A DNA stretch of 49,151 nt from an uncultured Prevotellaceae bacterium (GCA_900314985.1 OMXL01000033.1:1-49151), one strand, 5' to 3'. Counted from the first letter of the stretch, positions 35,639 to 44,875 are shown. Translations and numbers: made by a program. The notes: generated by a model from the sequence alone, not told the origin.

Positions 35639-36805
35639 ATGACAGATAATCGTTATATGATGCGTGGCGTTTCTGCCGCTAAGGAAGACGTACACGCAGC
35701 TATTAAAAACATTGATAAGGGTATCTTCCCACAGGCTTTCTGTAAGATTATCCCCGACATCCTGGGCGGTGACCCAGAGTATTGTAACATCATGCATGCT
35801 GACGGTGCTGGCACCAAGTCAAGTCTGGCCTACATGTATTGGAAGGAGACTGGTGACCTTTCTGTATGGAAAGGCATAGCACAGGATGCCATCGTGATGA
35901 ACACCGACGACCTGCTCTGCGTGGGCGCTGTTGACAACATTCTGGTTAGCTCTACCATCGGCCGTAATAAGATGCTCATTCCTGGTGAGGTTATCTCTGC
36001 CATCATCAATGGTACCGACGAGTTGTTGGCTGAACTGCGTGAAATGGGTATTGGTATCTACCCTACTGGTGGCGAGACTGCTGACGTAGGCGATTTGGTT
36101 CGTACCATCATTGTGGATAGTACTGTCACCTGTCGTATGAAGCGTTCTGACGTGATTGACAATGCCAATATTCGTCCTGGTGACGTCATCGTAGGTCTAT
36201 CATCAACGGGTCAAGCCACCTATGAGAAGCGTTACAACGGCGGTATGGGCTCTAATGGTCTCACCTCAGCGCGTCACGATGTTTTTGCCAAGTATCTGGC
36301 AGAAAACTATCCTGAGAGCTACGACCATGCTGTACCCAACGAATTAGTATATAGTGGTAAGTACAAGCTCACCGACGCTGTCGAGGGTTCACCAGTCAAT
36401 GCTGGCCAGCTGGTACTCTCTCCAACCCGCACCTATGCACCTGTCATCAAGAAGTTGCTCGACGAGCTGCGTCCTGAAATTCACGGTATGGTACATTGCA
36501 CGGGTGGTGCACAGACCAAGGTGCTTCACTTTGTCAACGACAACTGCAAGGTCATCAAGGACAACATGTTCCCCGTCCCCCCATTGTTCCGTGCCATCCA
36601 CGAGTGCTCAGGCACCGATTGGAAGGAGATGTACCAGGTGTTCAACATGGGTCACCGCATGGAGATCTACGTTCGTCCAGAGGTTGCTGAGCAAGTCATC
36701 GCCCTCTCGAAGAGCTTCAATATCGATGCCCAGATTGTAGGTCACATCGAAGAAGGCAAGAAGAGCCTTACCATCAAGAGTGAGTTTGGTACATTCGAGT
36801 ACTAA
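35639..36805 (+). CDS. purM: Phosphoribosylformylglycinamidine cyclo-ligase (AIR synthase)
   Basis: This 388-residue protein is of the Bacteroidota PurM form. It has MHADGAGTKSSLAYMYW (N-terminal ATP/metal segment), DAIVMNTDDLLCVGA and YPTGGETADVGDLVRT (conserved PurM core), and GMVHCTGGAQTKVLHF in the second half. It closes the imidazole ring in purine synthesis. A strong terminator follows, ending the phoH-purM run. Confidence 0.92.
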   Translation: MTDNRYMMRGVSAAKEDVHAAIKNIDKGIFPQAFCKIIPDILGGDPEYCNIMHADGAGTKSSLAYMYWKETGDLSVWKGIAQDAIVMNTDDLLCVGAVDNILVSSTIGRNKMLIPGEVISAIINGTDELLAELREMGIGIYPTGGETADVGDLVRTIIVDSTVTCRMKRSDVIDNANIRPGDVIVGLSSTGQATYEKRYNGGMGSNGLTSARHDVFAKYLAENYPESYDHAVPNELVYSGKYKLTDAVEGSPVNAGQLVLSPTRTYAPVIKKLLDELRPEIHGMVHCTGGAQTKVLHFVNDNCKVIKDNMFPVPPLFRAIHECSGTDWKEMYQVFNMGHRMEIYVRPEVAEQVIALSKSFNIDAQIVGHIEEGKKSLTIKSEFGTFEY

Positions 36806-36824
36806 TACGAACATATCTTTATTT

Positions 36825-36862
36825 AAGAGGGAAGCCGTAAGGGTCTCCCTCTTTTATTATTT
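36825..36862 (+). terminator. purM terminator
   Basis: AAGAGGGA (36825-36832) pairs with TCCCTCTT (36846-36853) followed by TTATTATTTTT. Confidence 0.82.
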
Positions 36863-36984
36863 TTATATATCAAACTATCAGATAGTACTATCGTTAATTT
36901 TGTCAGTATTTTCACAATTTAATCGTTAATTTCTAACAGCCGTTAAGTAAGGTGGCAGAAGTGTTAAATTGCGACAAAAAGATA

Positions 36985-37024
36985 CGACAATTTGTCAGAA
37001 TACGAAAAAATGCACCTATATTTG
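36985..37024 (+). promoter_or_regulatory. Protease promoter with small palindrome
   Basis: TTTG (36991-36994), 22 nt, TATATTTG (37017-37024). The -33 box sits inside GACAA-T-TTGTC (36986-36996), an inverted repeat that could be an operator. The rest of the 272-bp gap is plain A+T-rich sequence. Confidence 0.5.
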
Positions 37025-37077
37025 CACCGTCAAAAACAACATAAGCAAACAATAACACTAATTAAACTGATAAAATT

Positions 37078-38538
37078 ATGAAAAAGATTGTAAAAAGCAT
37101 GATGCCGGCGATATATCTGATGTTTATCGCCTTTTCTGCAGCTTCGTGCAACAAGACACAAGCTGCTCCTGCAACAGGTACACCAGCACAACCCGTTGAC
37201 CTTACGTATGCAGCAGAGAAGTCGCTGCCCGCAGTAGTATATATCAAGTCGGTAACCAATTCGAAGGTGCAGACCGTAGAGTACAGCGATCCCTTTGAGG
37301 ATTTCTTCTCAGATCCCTTTGGCGGCTTCTTCGGTCGTGGACAGGGTCAGGGCAACAATGGTGGTCGTAAGCGTCAGGTGCAGACACCCAAGCGCGCCGC
37401 TGCTGGTTCAGGAGTCATCATCTCGGCTGACGGTTACATCGTTACCAACAACCATGTAGTTGATGGTGCAGACGAGTTGACTGTAACTCTCAACGAGAAC
37501 TCTAAGGAGTATTCAGCTCGCATTATCGGTGCCGACAAGACAACCGATTTGGCACTTATCAAGATTGATGCTAAGAACCTGCCCGCCATCGTCATCGCCA
37601 ACAGCGACGATGTAAAGGTTGGTGAGTGGGTATTGGCCGTAGGTAACCCCTTAGGTCTGAACAATACTGTTACCGCAGGTATTGTCAGCGCTAAAGCACG
37701 TTCTATGGGTTCAGGCGTCAGCTCAATGATTCAGACTGATGCTGCCATTAACCAGGGTAACTCTGGCGGTGCACTGGTTAACACCCGTGGCGAACTGATT
37801 GGCATCAACGCTATGCTCTATTCACAGACTGGCTCAAATATCGGTTACGGCTTTGCCATTCCTACTTCAATTGTCAAGAAGGCTATTGATGACTTTAAGA
37901 AGTACGGCACCTACCAGCGTGCTATGATTGGTATCAAGGGTAGCGATGTCAGCAACTACGTAGACAGCGAGAAGGAGAAAGGCAACGAGGTTGATCTCGG
38001 TACCATGGAAGGTATCTATATTGCTGAGGTGGTAGAAGACGGTGCTGCTGCTGATGCAGGTTTGCAGAAGGGCGACGTGCTGACCACCATCGACGGCAAG
38101 AAGGTAAAGCAGTTTGGTGAACTGCAGGGTATTATTGCCCAGAAGCGTCCTGGCGACAAGGTCACTGTGAAGTACCTGCGTAACAAGAAAGAAAAGACCG
38201 CTACGCTGACACTGAAAAACGAGCAGGGTAATACCAAGGTCGTAAAGAATGCTGATGTTGACGTACTGGGCATTGATGTTCGTCCTATTACAGACAGCCA
38301 GAAGAAGCAGTTGGAAATCAGCTATGGTCTGGAGGTATTGAAGGTTAACGGCGGTAAGATGAAAGAAGCCGGCGTTCCTAAGGGCTTCATCATCCAGGTT
38401 GTCAACGACCAACCCATGCGTTCATTCGACGATTTGCAGGAGGTTGTGAAAGAAGCCAAAGACCAGATGTTGGTTATCAAAGGTATCTTCCCAACTGGTA
38501 AACGCGGTGGTTTCGTAGTATATCTGCAGAATGAATAA
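37078..38538 (+). CDS. htrA: DegP/HtrA-type serine protease
   Basis: This 486-residue protein has a signal ending SAASC, which fits a lipobox. The trypsin-like domain has the catalytic His in VTNNHVVDG, Asp in KTTDLALIKID and Ser in NQGNSGGALVN. Two PDZ domains follow, the first around GIYIAEVVEDGAAADAGLQKGDVLTTIDG and the second ending the protein. A Gly/Gln/Asn-rich loop (GRGQGQGNNGG, about 88-98) is the long LA-type loop. It degrades or refolds misfolded envelope proteins. The start is ATG 37078. Confidence 0.93.
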   Translation: MKKIVKSMMPAIYLMFIAFSAASCNKTQAAPATGTPAQPVDLTYAAEKSLPAVVYIKSVTNSKVQTVEYSDPFEDFFSDPFGGFFGRGQGQGNNGGRKRQVQTPKRAAAGSGVIISADGYIVTNNHVVDGADELTVTLNENSKEYSARIIGADKTTDLALIKIDAKNLPAIVIANSDDVKVGEWVLAVGNPLGLNNTVTAGIVSAKARSMGSGVSSMIQTDAAINQGNSGGALVNTRGELIGINAMLYSQTGSNIGYGFAIPTSIVKKAIDDFKKYGTYQRAMIGIKGSDVSNYVDSEKEKGNEVDLGTMEGIYIAEVVEDGAAADAGLQKGDVLTTIDGKKVKQFGELQGIIAQKRPGDKVTVKYLRNKKEKTATLTLKNEQGNTKVVKNADVDVLGIDVRPITDSQKKQLEISYGLEVLKVNGGKMKEAGVPKGFIIQVVNDQPMRSFDDLQEVVKEAKDQMLVIKGIFPTGKRGGFVVYLQNE

Positions 38539-38572
38539 GACGCGCCATTGCGAAATATAATGAAAATAGTAG

Positions 38573-38612
38573 GGCATTTTTTGGGTAATTCCAGAAAAAT
38601 GCCTTACTTTTG
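38573..38612 (+). promoter_or_regulatory. Sigma factor promoter overlapped by a palindrome
   Basis: TTTG (38580-38583), 21 nt, TACTTTTG (38605-38612). GGCATTTTTTGG (38573-38584) and CCAGAAAAATGCC (38591-38603) form a long inverted repeat that spans the spacer and the -33 box. Confidence 0.65.
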
Positions 38613-38637
38613 CAGTCGGCTATAAAAATACGACTAA

Positions 38638-39501
38638 ATGAGACAACTAAAAATCACAAAATCCATTACGAATCGCGAAAGTGAGTCGCTGGAAAAATAC
38701 TTACAGGAAATAGGTCGTGAAGATCTGCTCTCTACCGACGAGGAGGTGGAGCTGGCTCAGCGCATCCGCAAGGGCGACCGTAAAGCATTGGATAAACTCA
38801 CCAAAGCGAATCTGCGATTTGTGGTTTCGGTTGCTAAGCAGTACCAGAATCAAGGATTGTCTCTACCTGATCTCATCAACGAGGGTAATCTGGGACTCAT
38901 CAAGGCTGCAGAGAAATTCGATGAGACGCGCGGTTTTAAGTTTATCTCCTATGCCGTATGGTGGATTCGTCAGTCTATCCTGCAGGCCATTGCTGAACAA
39001 AGTCGTATTGTCCGTCTGCCGCTAAACCAAGTAGGGTCGGTCAACAAGATTAACCGCATGCTCAATAAGTTTGAGCAAGAGAATGAGCGTCGTCCGTCGG
39101 TAGATGAAATCTCCGAACAAACGGATTTGCCAGAAGATAAGGTCGGTGAGGCCATGCTGGCAAATACGCGTCACGTTTCTGTCGATGCACCATTCATTGA
39201 CGGTGAAGACAACTCGCTACTCGACGTGCTGGTAAACGATGATGCTCCTATGGCTGACCGTCAGCTGGTAGCAGAGTCGCTACGTTCAGAGATATCCAAC
39301 GTTCTTCAGACGTTGAACGAGCGTGAGCGTTGTGTCATTAAGGCCTTCTACGGACTAGGAGAGCCCGAAATGACATTAGAGGAGATTGGCAACAAATACG
39401 GTCTCACCCGTGAGCGTGTACGTCAAATTAAAGAGAAAGCTATCCGCCGACTGCGCAACAACACTAAGAATCAATTATTAAAGTCATATTTAGGACAATG
39501 A
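38638..39501 (+). CDS. rpoD: Primary sigma factor (sigma-70 family, sigma-ABfr type)
   Basis: This 287-residue protein is much shorter than E. coli RpoD, as usual in Bacteroidota: region 1.1 is missing. Region 1.2 begins [19 protein letters not shown]; region 2 has [18 protein letters not shown] and [13 protein letters not shown]; region 3 VRLPLNQVG; region 4.2 [24 protein letters not shown]. It should recognise the TTTG/TAnnTTTG promoters seen throughout the window. The next gene overlaps its end by 4 nt. Confidence 0.95.
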   Translation: MRQLKITKSITNRESESLEKYLQEIGREDLLSTDEEVELAQRIRKGDRKALDKLTKANLRFVVSVAKQYQNQGLSLPDLINEGNLGLIKAAEKFDETRGFKFISYAVWWIRQSILQAIAEQSRIVRLPLNQVGSVNKINRMLNKFEQENERRPSVDEISEQTDLPEDKVGEAMLANTRHVSVDAPFIDGEDNSLLDVLVNDDAPMADRQLVAESLRSEISNVLQTLNERERCVIKAFYGLGEPEMTLEEIGNKYGLTRERVRQIKEKAIRRLRNNTKNQLLKSYLGQ

Positions 39502-39920
39502 AGTATTACAGATATATTTTAATGACGCTACTATTCTGCGTCGCTATCGGAGCTGAAGCAAAGCGCATACAGACTCCACACATGTATATTTTTGGTTTTG
39601 CAGCATCATTCACAGACTCTGTCGTCTACATGACAGAGATTCAGGATGTGCAAGGTGCTTGGTATGATACGAAAAGTAAGTTCCTGCTGGGGCGCGACAA
39701 CTACTCTCTCCAACTGAAGGATCACTTCAAAGAGAAGCTGCAGATGCCCGACAGAGTTTGTATGGTATTCTTTGCAAAATCGATGAAGAAGGCAGAGAAG
39801 AAGTATCTGAAGTTGCGCAAGAAATATCTGAGCGATAAAAAGCGCACCTCATCGTATGAAGTGCGCTATGTAACCAGTCAGGAATTTAAGTTCGAACCGA
39901 TTGACATGTCGGAGGAATAA
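39498..39920 (+). CDS. Small secreted protein, function unknown
   Basis: This 140-residue protein has a signal peptide [21 protein letters not shown]. The mature part has [23 protein letters not shown] and a Lys-rich helix ([19 protein letters not shown]). I know similar conserved Bacteroidales proteins placed after the sigma gene but no function. The ATGA overlap with rpoD implies coupled translation. Confidence 0.85.
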   Translation: MKYYRYILMTLLFCVAIGAEAKRIQTPHMYIFGFAASFTDSVVYMTEIQDVQGAWYDTKSKFLLGRDNYSLQLKDHFKEKLQMPDRVCMVFFAKSMKKAEKKYLKLRKKYLSDKKRTSSYEVRYVTSQEFKFEPIDMSEE

Positions 39921-39924
39921 AAAG

Positions 39925-39949
39925 GAGGAACCTTTTGGTTCCTCTTTTC
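39925..39949. terminator. Bidirectional terminator
   Basis: GAGGAACC (39925-39932) pairs with GGTTCCTC (39937-39944), with A-run before and TTTTCT after. It separates convergent units. Confidence 0.82.
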
Positions 39950-41259
39950 TATGGGTTGTTAGCCTCAAAGATTGTCATGCGTTCCTCTAGTTGAGCATAC
40001 TGGTGATCCTCGATGAACGAGGTGCAGACACGCAGACCTTCCTGATGAGAACCGGTTGTAATCAGACAGATAGCTGACACACCATAATACATCAATTCTT
40101 TGGCCAGCTCACCGCTGGTCATTTTTTTATACCCTATGGTGAAGTAGAAACCGTCAGCAACAGGCTGGTCGAGGTCTTTGTCATAGACCACATGGAAGCC
40201 ATGACGGCAGAATATCTCCTTCAGCTTATGGGCACGCTGGCCATAGACGCTGACCTCCTTGCGGAAATCATAGGTGCCATCGCTGGCAGCCTTCAGCATA
40301 GCAGCCATCGCATACTGTGCTGAATGGCTGGTACCACTGCTAAGTGCATAGAGCATACGTGTAGAGAATACCAGACCGAAGGGCAGTCCCTGATAGCGCT
40401 GTGACAGTTGTTCGAAGTGGCGATGGAACAGCTTGTCGCTGATACATACCACGCCGATACGCTCGCCAGCATACGAGAATGCCTTAGAGCCACTGATGAG
40501 TAACATATAGTTGTCAGTATAGCGACCCACGCTGGGCTGATAAGGTGGTTGGAAAGGTACGCTGAGGTCCTGACGGAAGTCCATAGCAAAGTATGCCAGG
40601 TCTTCCATCACCACACAGTCGTACTGGGTGGCCAACTTACCAATGGTCTCCAACTCCTGCTCGTTCAGACATATCCAAGCAGGGTTGTTAGGATTGGAAT
40701 AGACGATGGCACAAATGTTGCCGTTCTTCAGATACGACTCCAACTTACCAGCGAGTTTCTCACCACGATAGTCATAGACATCAAACGTCTCATACTTCAC
40801 GCCCATCACCTGCAGCTGCATCTTCTGCACGGGGAAACCAGGGTCGATGAACAATACGGTATCCTTGCCCTGCTGAGACTGCGAGCAGGTAAGGAACGAG
40901 GCAAAGGTTCCCTGCATAGAACCTGTCACGGGTACACAACCCTCAGCGGCAATGTCAAGACCGATGAATGCCTTGACAAAGCGCGATGCCTCCTTCTTCA
41001 ATTCAGGATAGCCCTGAATATCAGGATAAGAATGGGCGATACCTGCCTGCAATGCCTTGACCTGTGCGTCGACACCCACCTGAGCGGCTGGCAATCCGGG
41101 AATACCCATCTCCATCTTGATGAACTCCACCCCACTCTGTTGCTCAGCTTTTGCAGCCACCTGCTTCACTTCACGGATGGTAGCTTTTGCAAAATCAGTA
41201 ATGCCTAATTCTGCAATAAGCTTGTCGACTATTTCTTTCTTAATTGGTGTTGCTTTCAT
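39949..41259 (-). CDS. PLP-dependent aminotransferase, class I/II
   Basis: This 436-residue protein has fold-type I features: VPVTGSMQGTFASFL (cofactor phosphate side), VYSNPNNPAWI (substrate Asn), VMEDLAYFAMDF, and the PLP Lys in ISGSKAFSYAGERIG. Its start overlaps the iorB stop by 4 nt, so it should supply or use the 2-oxo acids handled by the indolepyruvate oxidoreductase, probably from aromatic amino acids. The exact substrate is inferred from this context. Confidence 0.9.
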   Translation of the reverse strand: MKATPIKKEIVDKLIAELGITDFAKATIREVKQVAAKAEQQSGVEFIKMEMGIPGLPAAQVGVDAQVKALQAGIAHSYPDIQGYPELKKEASRFVKAFIGLDIAAEGCVPVTGSMQGTFASFLTCSQSQQGKDTVLFIDPGFPVQKMQLQVMGVKYETFDVYDYRGEKLAGKLESYLKNGNICAIVYSNPNNPAWICLNEQELETIGKLATQYDCVVMEDLAYFAMDFRQDLSVPFQPPYQPSVGRYTDNYMLLISGSKAFSYAGERIGVVCISDKLFHRHFEQLSQRYQGLPFGLVFSTRMLYALSSGTSHSAQYAMAAMLKAASDGTYDFRKEVSVYGQRAHKLKEIFCRHGFHVVYDKDLDQPVADGFYFTIGYKKMTSGELAKELMYYGVSAICLITTGSHQEGLRVCTSFIEDHQYAQLEERMTIFEANNP

Positions 41260-41828
41260 TTCTGTGCTTCTTTACCGATGGCTAATGCCTTGATATTGGC
41301 CTCGACGATAGCATCGCCTTTACGACCAAAGACACGACGGATGGCATCCTCCAGTTTATCGTACTCAATGCCCAGTGCTTTCTGCGCAGCACCCAACAGG
41401 ATAACATTGGCTGAACGGGGCACACCAGCATCCTTGGCTTTCTGTTCAATATCAAGCATAATGACATTGGGCAGTTTCTCCAAGTCAGCCTTAATTACCT
41501 CAATATCTGGATAATTAGGTATGTTTACGAAAGGTGTACTAGAAGTAATAATCCAACCATTCTTGGAGAGATATGGCAGGTAGCGCAGTGCCTCCATGGG
41601 TTCCATAGAGATGATTACATCAGCCCCACCCTTGGGAATCAGATCGCTGGCAATAGGACTGCTTGAGATGCGCAGATTCGACTGTACATCGCCACCACGC
41701 TGTGACATTCCGTGTACCTCGGCCTGCTTAATATAGAGGTTCTCATTCATGGCGGCTTCGCCAATGATGGTGGCAATAGAGAGGATACCCTGTCCTCCTA
41801 CACCACAAAGGATAATATCTGTTTTCAT
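41256..41828 (-). CDS. iorB: Indolepyruvate oxidoreductase beta subunit
   Basis: This protein is 190 residues from ATG 41828 (MKTDIILCGVGGQGILSIATIIGEAA). GVGGQG and HGMSQRGGDVQSNLRI are the signature of the gamma-type domain of 2-oxoacid:acceptor oxidoreductases. It works with IorA to convert aryl pyruvates to aryl-acetyl-CoA. The start overlaps the iorA stop (ATGA). An upstream in-frame stretch to 41876 lies within iorA and is not used. Confidence 0.93.
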   Translation of the reverse strand: MKTDIILCGVGGQGILSIATIIGEAAMNENLYIKQAEVHGMSQRGGDVQSNLRISSSPIASDLIPKGGADVIISMEPMEALRYLPYLSKNGWIITSSTPFVNIPNYPDIEVIKADLEKLPNVIMLDIEQKAKDAGVPRSANVILLGAAQKALGIEYDKLEDAIRRVFGRKGDAIVEANIKALAIGKEAQK

Positions 41829-43441
41829 TTTGCTGCTTTCTTTTGTTTCAGATGACGTTGCAGGGTCTGCATACATTCACGACGTGGAATGATAACAGAT
41901 GTTCCCTTATAGTTAATCTCATCGCGAATAATCTGTGTAATCTCTGGCATATTCTTTGGCAGGGGAACCACCACCTTCAGGTGTTCGTCGCTTAGTCCCA
42001 GACCACGACAGATGGCCTCAAACTTATTAGTACCTGCAGAGTCCTGACCACCCGTCATACCCGTTGTCAGGTTGTCTGAGATAATGACTGTGATATTCGC
42101 GTTCTCGTTGATGGCATCCAGCAGACCCGTCATACCACTATGCGTGAAGGTAGAGTCGCCAATGATGGCTACGGCAGGCCATTGACCAGCATCAGCAGCA
42201 CCCTTGGCCATCGTAATCGAGGCACCCATATCGACACAGGAATGGATGGCACGGAACGGAGGCAGGAAACCTAATGTATAACAGCCAATGTCACCAAAGA
42301 CACGGGGATTATCGTATTCCTTCAGCACCTCGTTGAGGGCAGCATAGACGTCACGGTGCCCACAACCCTGACAGAGTGCAGGTGGACGGGGAACAACGTT
42401 TTCGCTGGGAGCGAAACCAGTTGAAAGTTCAAAGTTGAAAGTTGAAAGTTCGGACAGTGCCTTCTTCACTACGTCGGGGGTCAGCTCACCAGTACGAGGC
42501 AGCGTGCCGTCCAACTTACCGTGAACATTCTTCAGGTCTGCTACGCCACGCACGATATCCTCGATAAATGGCTGTCCCTCTTCTACGATAAGAACCTGTT
42601 CGCACTCGTCCATCAGGCGGCGTACCAGCTTCTTGGGCAACGGATATTGCGAAATCTTCAGCACAGGATAAGGACTGCCCTGTGGAAAACACTCATTGAC
42701 ATAGTTAAAACCAATACCGCTGGCCAAAATACCCAGCGACTTGTCGTGGCCTTCTATATATATATTATAGGTGGAGTTAGCAGCATCCTCTTCCAGCTGA
42801 GCTTGCTGAGCGGTTACTGCATCATTACGCTTCTTGGCGTTGGCGGGCAACAGCACCCAGTTGGCAGCCTTGGCATCGTAGTTCAACGCGTTCTGCTCAC
42901 GAGGAGCATCAGCCAACTCAACGACAGCACGACTGTGGGCCATACGAGTGGTGACACGCATCAGCACAGGGAGACACTGTTTCTCGCTGTATTCAAAGGC
43001 AGCAGCCATCATGTCGTAAGCCTCCTGCTGGTTAGACGGCTCAAAGGTAGGAATCATGGCGAACTTACCAAAGAAACGAGAATCCTGCTCGTCCTGCGAA
43101 GAGTGCATTGAGGGGTCGTCGGCAACAAGTACTACCACACCACCATTAACACCCGTCATACCGCTATTGACAAACGGGTCGGCACAGACGTTCAGTCCCA
43201 CATGTTTCATGCAGACCAGTGCACGCTTACCCATGAACGACATACCCAGCGCAGCCTCCATGGCTGTCTTCTCGTTGGTCGACCAACGGCTGTGCACACC
43301 GCGCTCTTTAGCCAATGGCGACATCTGGATATACTCCGTAATCTCAGTAGAAGGAGTGCCCGGATAGGCATAGACACCACTCAGTCCTGCATCAAGGGCA
43401 CCCTGAGCAATGGCCTCGTCTCCTAACAACAGTTTCTTCAT
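41825..43441 (-). CDS. iorA: Indolepyruvate oxidoreductase alpha subunit, without ferredoxin domain
   Basis: This 538-residue protein has the N-terminal pyrimidine-binding domain, GVYAYPGTPSTEITEYI and WSTNEKTAMEAALGMSF. The TPP domain is at LCQGCGHRDVYAALNE, GDIGCYTLGFLPP, and GDSTFTHSGMTGLLDAI. Archaeal IorA ends in two 4Fe-4S motifs; here the chain ends RRECMQTLQRHLKQKKAAK, with a single Cys, so no ferredoxin domain is present. Between the domains (about residues 330-342) the short repeat word TTGAAAGTT is read in frame as LSTFNFELST. First gene of the operon iorA-iorB-aminotransferase. Confidence 0.93.
   Translation of the reverse strand: MKKLLLGDEAIAQGALDAGLSGVYAYPGTPSTEITEYIQMSPLAKERGVHSRWSTNEKTAMEAALGMSFMGKRALVCMKHVGLNVCADPFVNSGMTGVNGGVVVLVADDPSMHSSQDEQDSRFFGKFAMIPTFEPSNQQEAYDMMAAAFEYSEKQCLPVLMRVTTRMAHSRAVVELADAPREQNALNYDAKAANWVLLPANAKKRNDAVTAQQAQLEEDAANSTYNIYIEGHDKSLGILASGIGFNYVNECFPQGSPYPVLKISQYPLPKKLVRRLMDECEQVLIVEEGQPFIEDIVRGVADLKNVHGKLDGTLPRTGELTPDVVKKALSELSTFNFELSTGFAPSENVVPRPPALCQGCGHRDVYAALNEVLKEYDNPRVFGDIGCYTLGFLPPFRAIHSCVDMGASITMAKGAADAGQWPAVAIIGDSTFTHSGMTGLLDAINENANITVIISDNLTTGMTGGQDSAGTNKFEAICRGLGLSDEHLKVVVPLPKNMPEITQIIRDEINYKGTSVIIPRRECMQTLQRHLKQKKAAK
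42419..42451. repeat. Junction-type short repeat inside iorA
   Basis: Near-tandem copies of TTGAAAGTT with one variant (TTCAAAG). Such repeats usually lie between genes in this phylum, but here it is in frame within coding sequence. Confidence 0.75.
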
Positions 43442-43480
43442 ATTTCTATCAAATATTGGTTATTGCTAATAAATTGTTCG

Positions 43481-43512
43481 CAAAGATACTACTTTTATTT
43501 CAAAATAACAAA
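43481..43512 (-). promoter_or_regulatory. iorA promoter
   Basis: On the minus strand TTTG (43512-43509), 20 nt, TATCTTTG (43488-43481). The -33 box shares bases with the T-run of the rplT terminator. Confidence 0.68.
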
Positions 43513-43545
43513 AAAAAAGAGCCGCAACCTTTCGATTGCAGCTCT
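43510..43545 (-). terminator. infC-rpmI-rplT terminator
   Basis: AGAGCTGCAA (43545-43536) pairs with TTGCGGCTCT (43527-43518), followed on the minus strand by TTTTTTTT. Confidence 0.85.
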
Positions 43546-43572
43546 TTTTATTTCGCTTAATGACGTTTTCGC

Positions 43573-43896
43573 TTACTTTACTTTAGCTACGATAGCCTTG
43601 AAAGCCTCGGGGTTGTTCAGAGCCAGGTCGGCGAGCACCTTGCGGTTGATCTCGATACCAGCCTTAGCCAGCTTGCCCATGAGTACAGAATAGCTCATAC
43701 CCTCCTGACGAGCGGCAGCGTTGATACGCTGAATCCACAGGGCACGGAAGTTGCGCTTCTTGTTCTTACGATCGCGATAAGCGTAGGTAAGACCCTTCTC
43801 CCAAGTGTTCTTGGCTACTGTCCAAACATTCTTGCGGGCACCAAAGTAACCGCGAGTGAGTTTCAGAATTCTTTTAAGGTGAATTAACGGAGACAC
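43573..43896 (-). CDS. rplT: Ribosomal protein L20, lacking the usual N-terminal extension
   Basis: The body is a clear L20: [40 protein letters not shown], and [19 protein letters not shown]. Normal L20 starts with about 15 extra residues (MPRSVNHVAS-type, basic). Here the only usable start is GTG 43896, giving [12 protein letters not shown], and this GTG lies inside the end of rpmI (13-bp overlap). A TGA is in frame just upstream. The usual intergenic space and first codons appear to be lost. Either a real deletion or an assembly error. Confidence 0.88.
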   Translation of the reverse strand: MSPLIHLKRILKLTRGYFGARKNVWTVAKNTWEKGLTYAYRDRKNKKRNFRALWIQRINAAARQEGMSYSVLMGKLAKAGIEINRKVLADLALNNPEAFKAIVAKVK

Positions 43897-44081
43897 AACA
43901 GGTCACGAACCTGCTTCATGTTTGTTACGTCAACGAGAGTAGAACCGCAGAGGTTGCGCTTCTGCTTCTTGGTCTTCTTAGTCAGAATGTGACTGTGGTA
44001 AGCATGGTGTCTCTTGATCTTACCTGTACCGGTAAATGAGAATCTCTTCTTGGCACCGGAATTTGTCTTTACTTTTGGCAT
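43884..44081 (-). CDS. rpmI: Ribosomal protein L35
   Basis: This 65-residue basic protein, [33 protein letters not shown], is of normal length. It ends VRDLLCLR and overlaps rplT. It is 67 nt after infC. Part of the infC-rpmI-rplT operon, in E. coli repressed by L20 binding. Confidence 0.95.
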   Translation of the reverse strand: MPKVKTNSGAKKRFSFTGTGKIKRHHAYHSHILTKKTKKQKRNLCGSTLVDVTNMKQVRDLLCLR

Positions 44082-44148
44082 TGTTTTTTAAAATTTTAAA
44101 TTGTTATTAATAATCGGCAGCTACGCATATACCGGGCGCGCCACCATT

Positions 44149-44850
44149 TCAGTCTTCACTTTCTGTCAGCTTCTTCAGCGCATCAGCACTGATTTTTGCG
44201 TTGGCCAGCAGACCACCATTAGCGGGTTTCTCTGCACCAGCCTCTGTAGACTGACTCTGACGAGCGTTTTCCTTTGCTTCGGCTACAGCAGCCTCACGGT
44301 CGCGAGCCTGTTGGCTCTTTTTCTGTGCGCCAGCCTTCTTGGGAGCCAGATAAAGGAACATCTTCTTTCCTTCCAGCGAGGGCATACCCTCCACTTTTCC
44401 ATATTCTTCCAAATCGTTGGCGAAACGCAGCAGCAACACCTCTCCCTGCTCCTTGAACAGAATGGAGCGACCACGGAAGAATACGTATGCGCGTACCTTA
44501 TTACCTTCTTCCAGGAACTCCTTGGCGTGCTTCAGCTTGAACTGATAGTCGTGCTCATCAGTCTGAGGTCCGAAACGAATTTCCTTCACCTCAACCTTCA
44601 CCTGCTTGGCCTTCATTTCCTTCTGGCGTTTTTTCTGCTGGTAAAGGAATTTCGAATAGTCGATAAGACGACATACAGGAGGATTAGCATTAGGAGAAAT
44701 CTCCACCAGGTCTACACCTTGTTCACGAGCCATATCCAATGCCTGACGCGTAGGTACAACAATGCTATCACCATCGCCTACAATGCGCACTTCACGTACT
44801 CGTATCTGTTCATTTACACGGTACTGATTCTTAATGTTGTCGTTCTTCAT
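44149..44850 (-). CDS. infC: Translation initiation factor IF-3
   Basis: This protein is 233 residues from ATG 44850 ([17 protein letters not shown]). The N-domain has [22 protein letters not shown] and the C-domain [22 protein letters not shown]. The C-terminal ~50 residues are an Ala/Glu/Lys-rich extension, longer than E. coli IF-3 (180), which is usual in Bacteroidota. It controls start-codon choice and ribosome recycling. Confidence 0.95.
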   Translation of the reverse strand: MKNDNIKNQYRVNEQIRVREVRIVGDGDSIVVPTRQALDMAREQGVDLVEISPNANPPVCRLIDYSKFLYQQKKRQKEMKAKQVKVEVKEIRFGPQTDEHDYQFKLKHAKEFLEEGNKVRAYVFFRGRSILFKEQGEVLLLRFANDLEEYGKVEGMPSLEGKKMFLYLAPKKAGAQKKSQQARDREAAVAEAKENARQSQSTEAGAEKPANGGLLANAKISADALKKLTESED

Positions 44851-44875
44851 CAACTCTTTTTTACGAAATCGGGTG

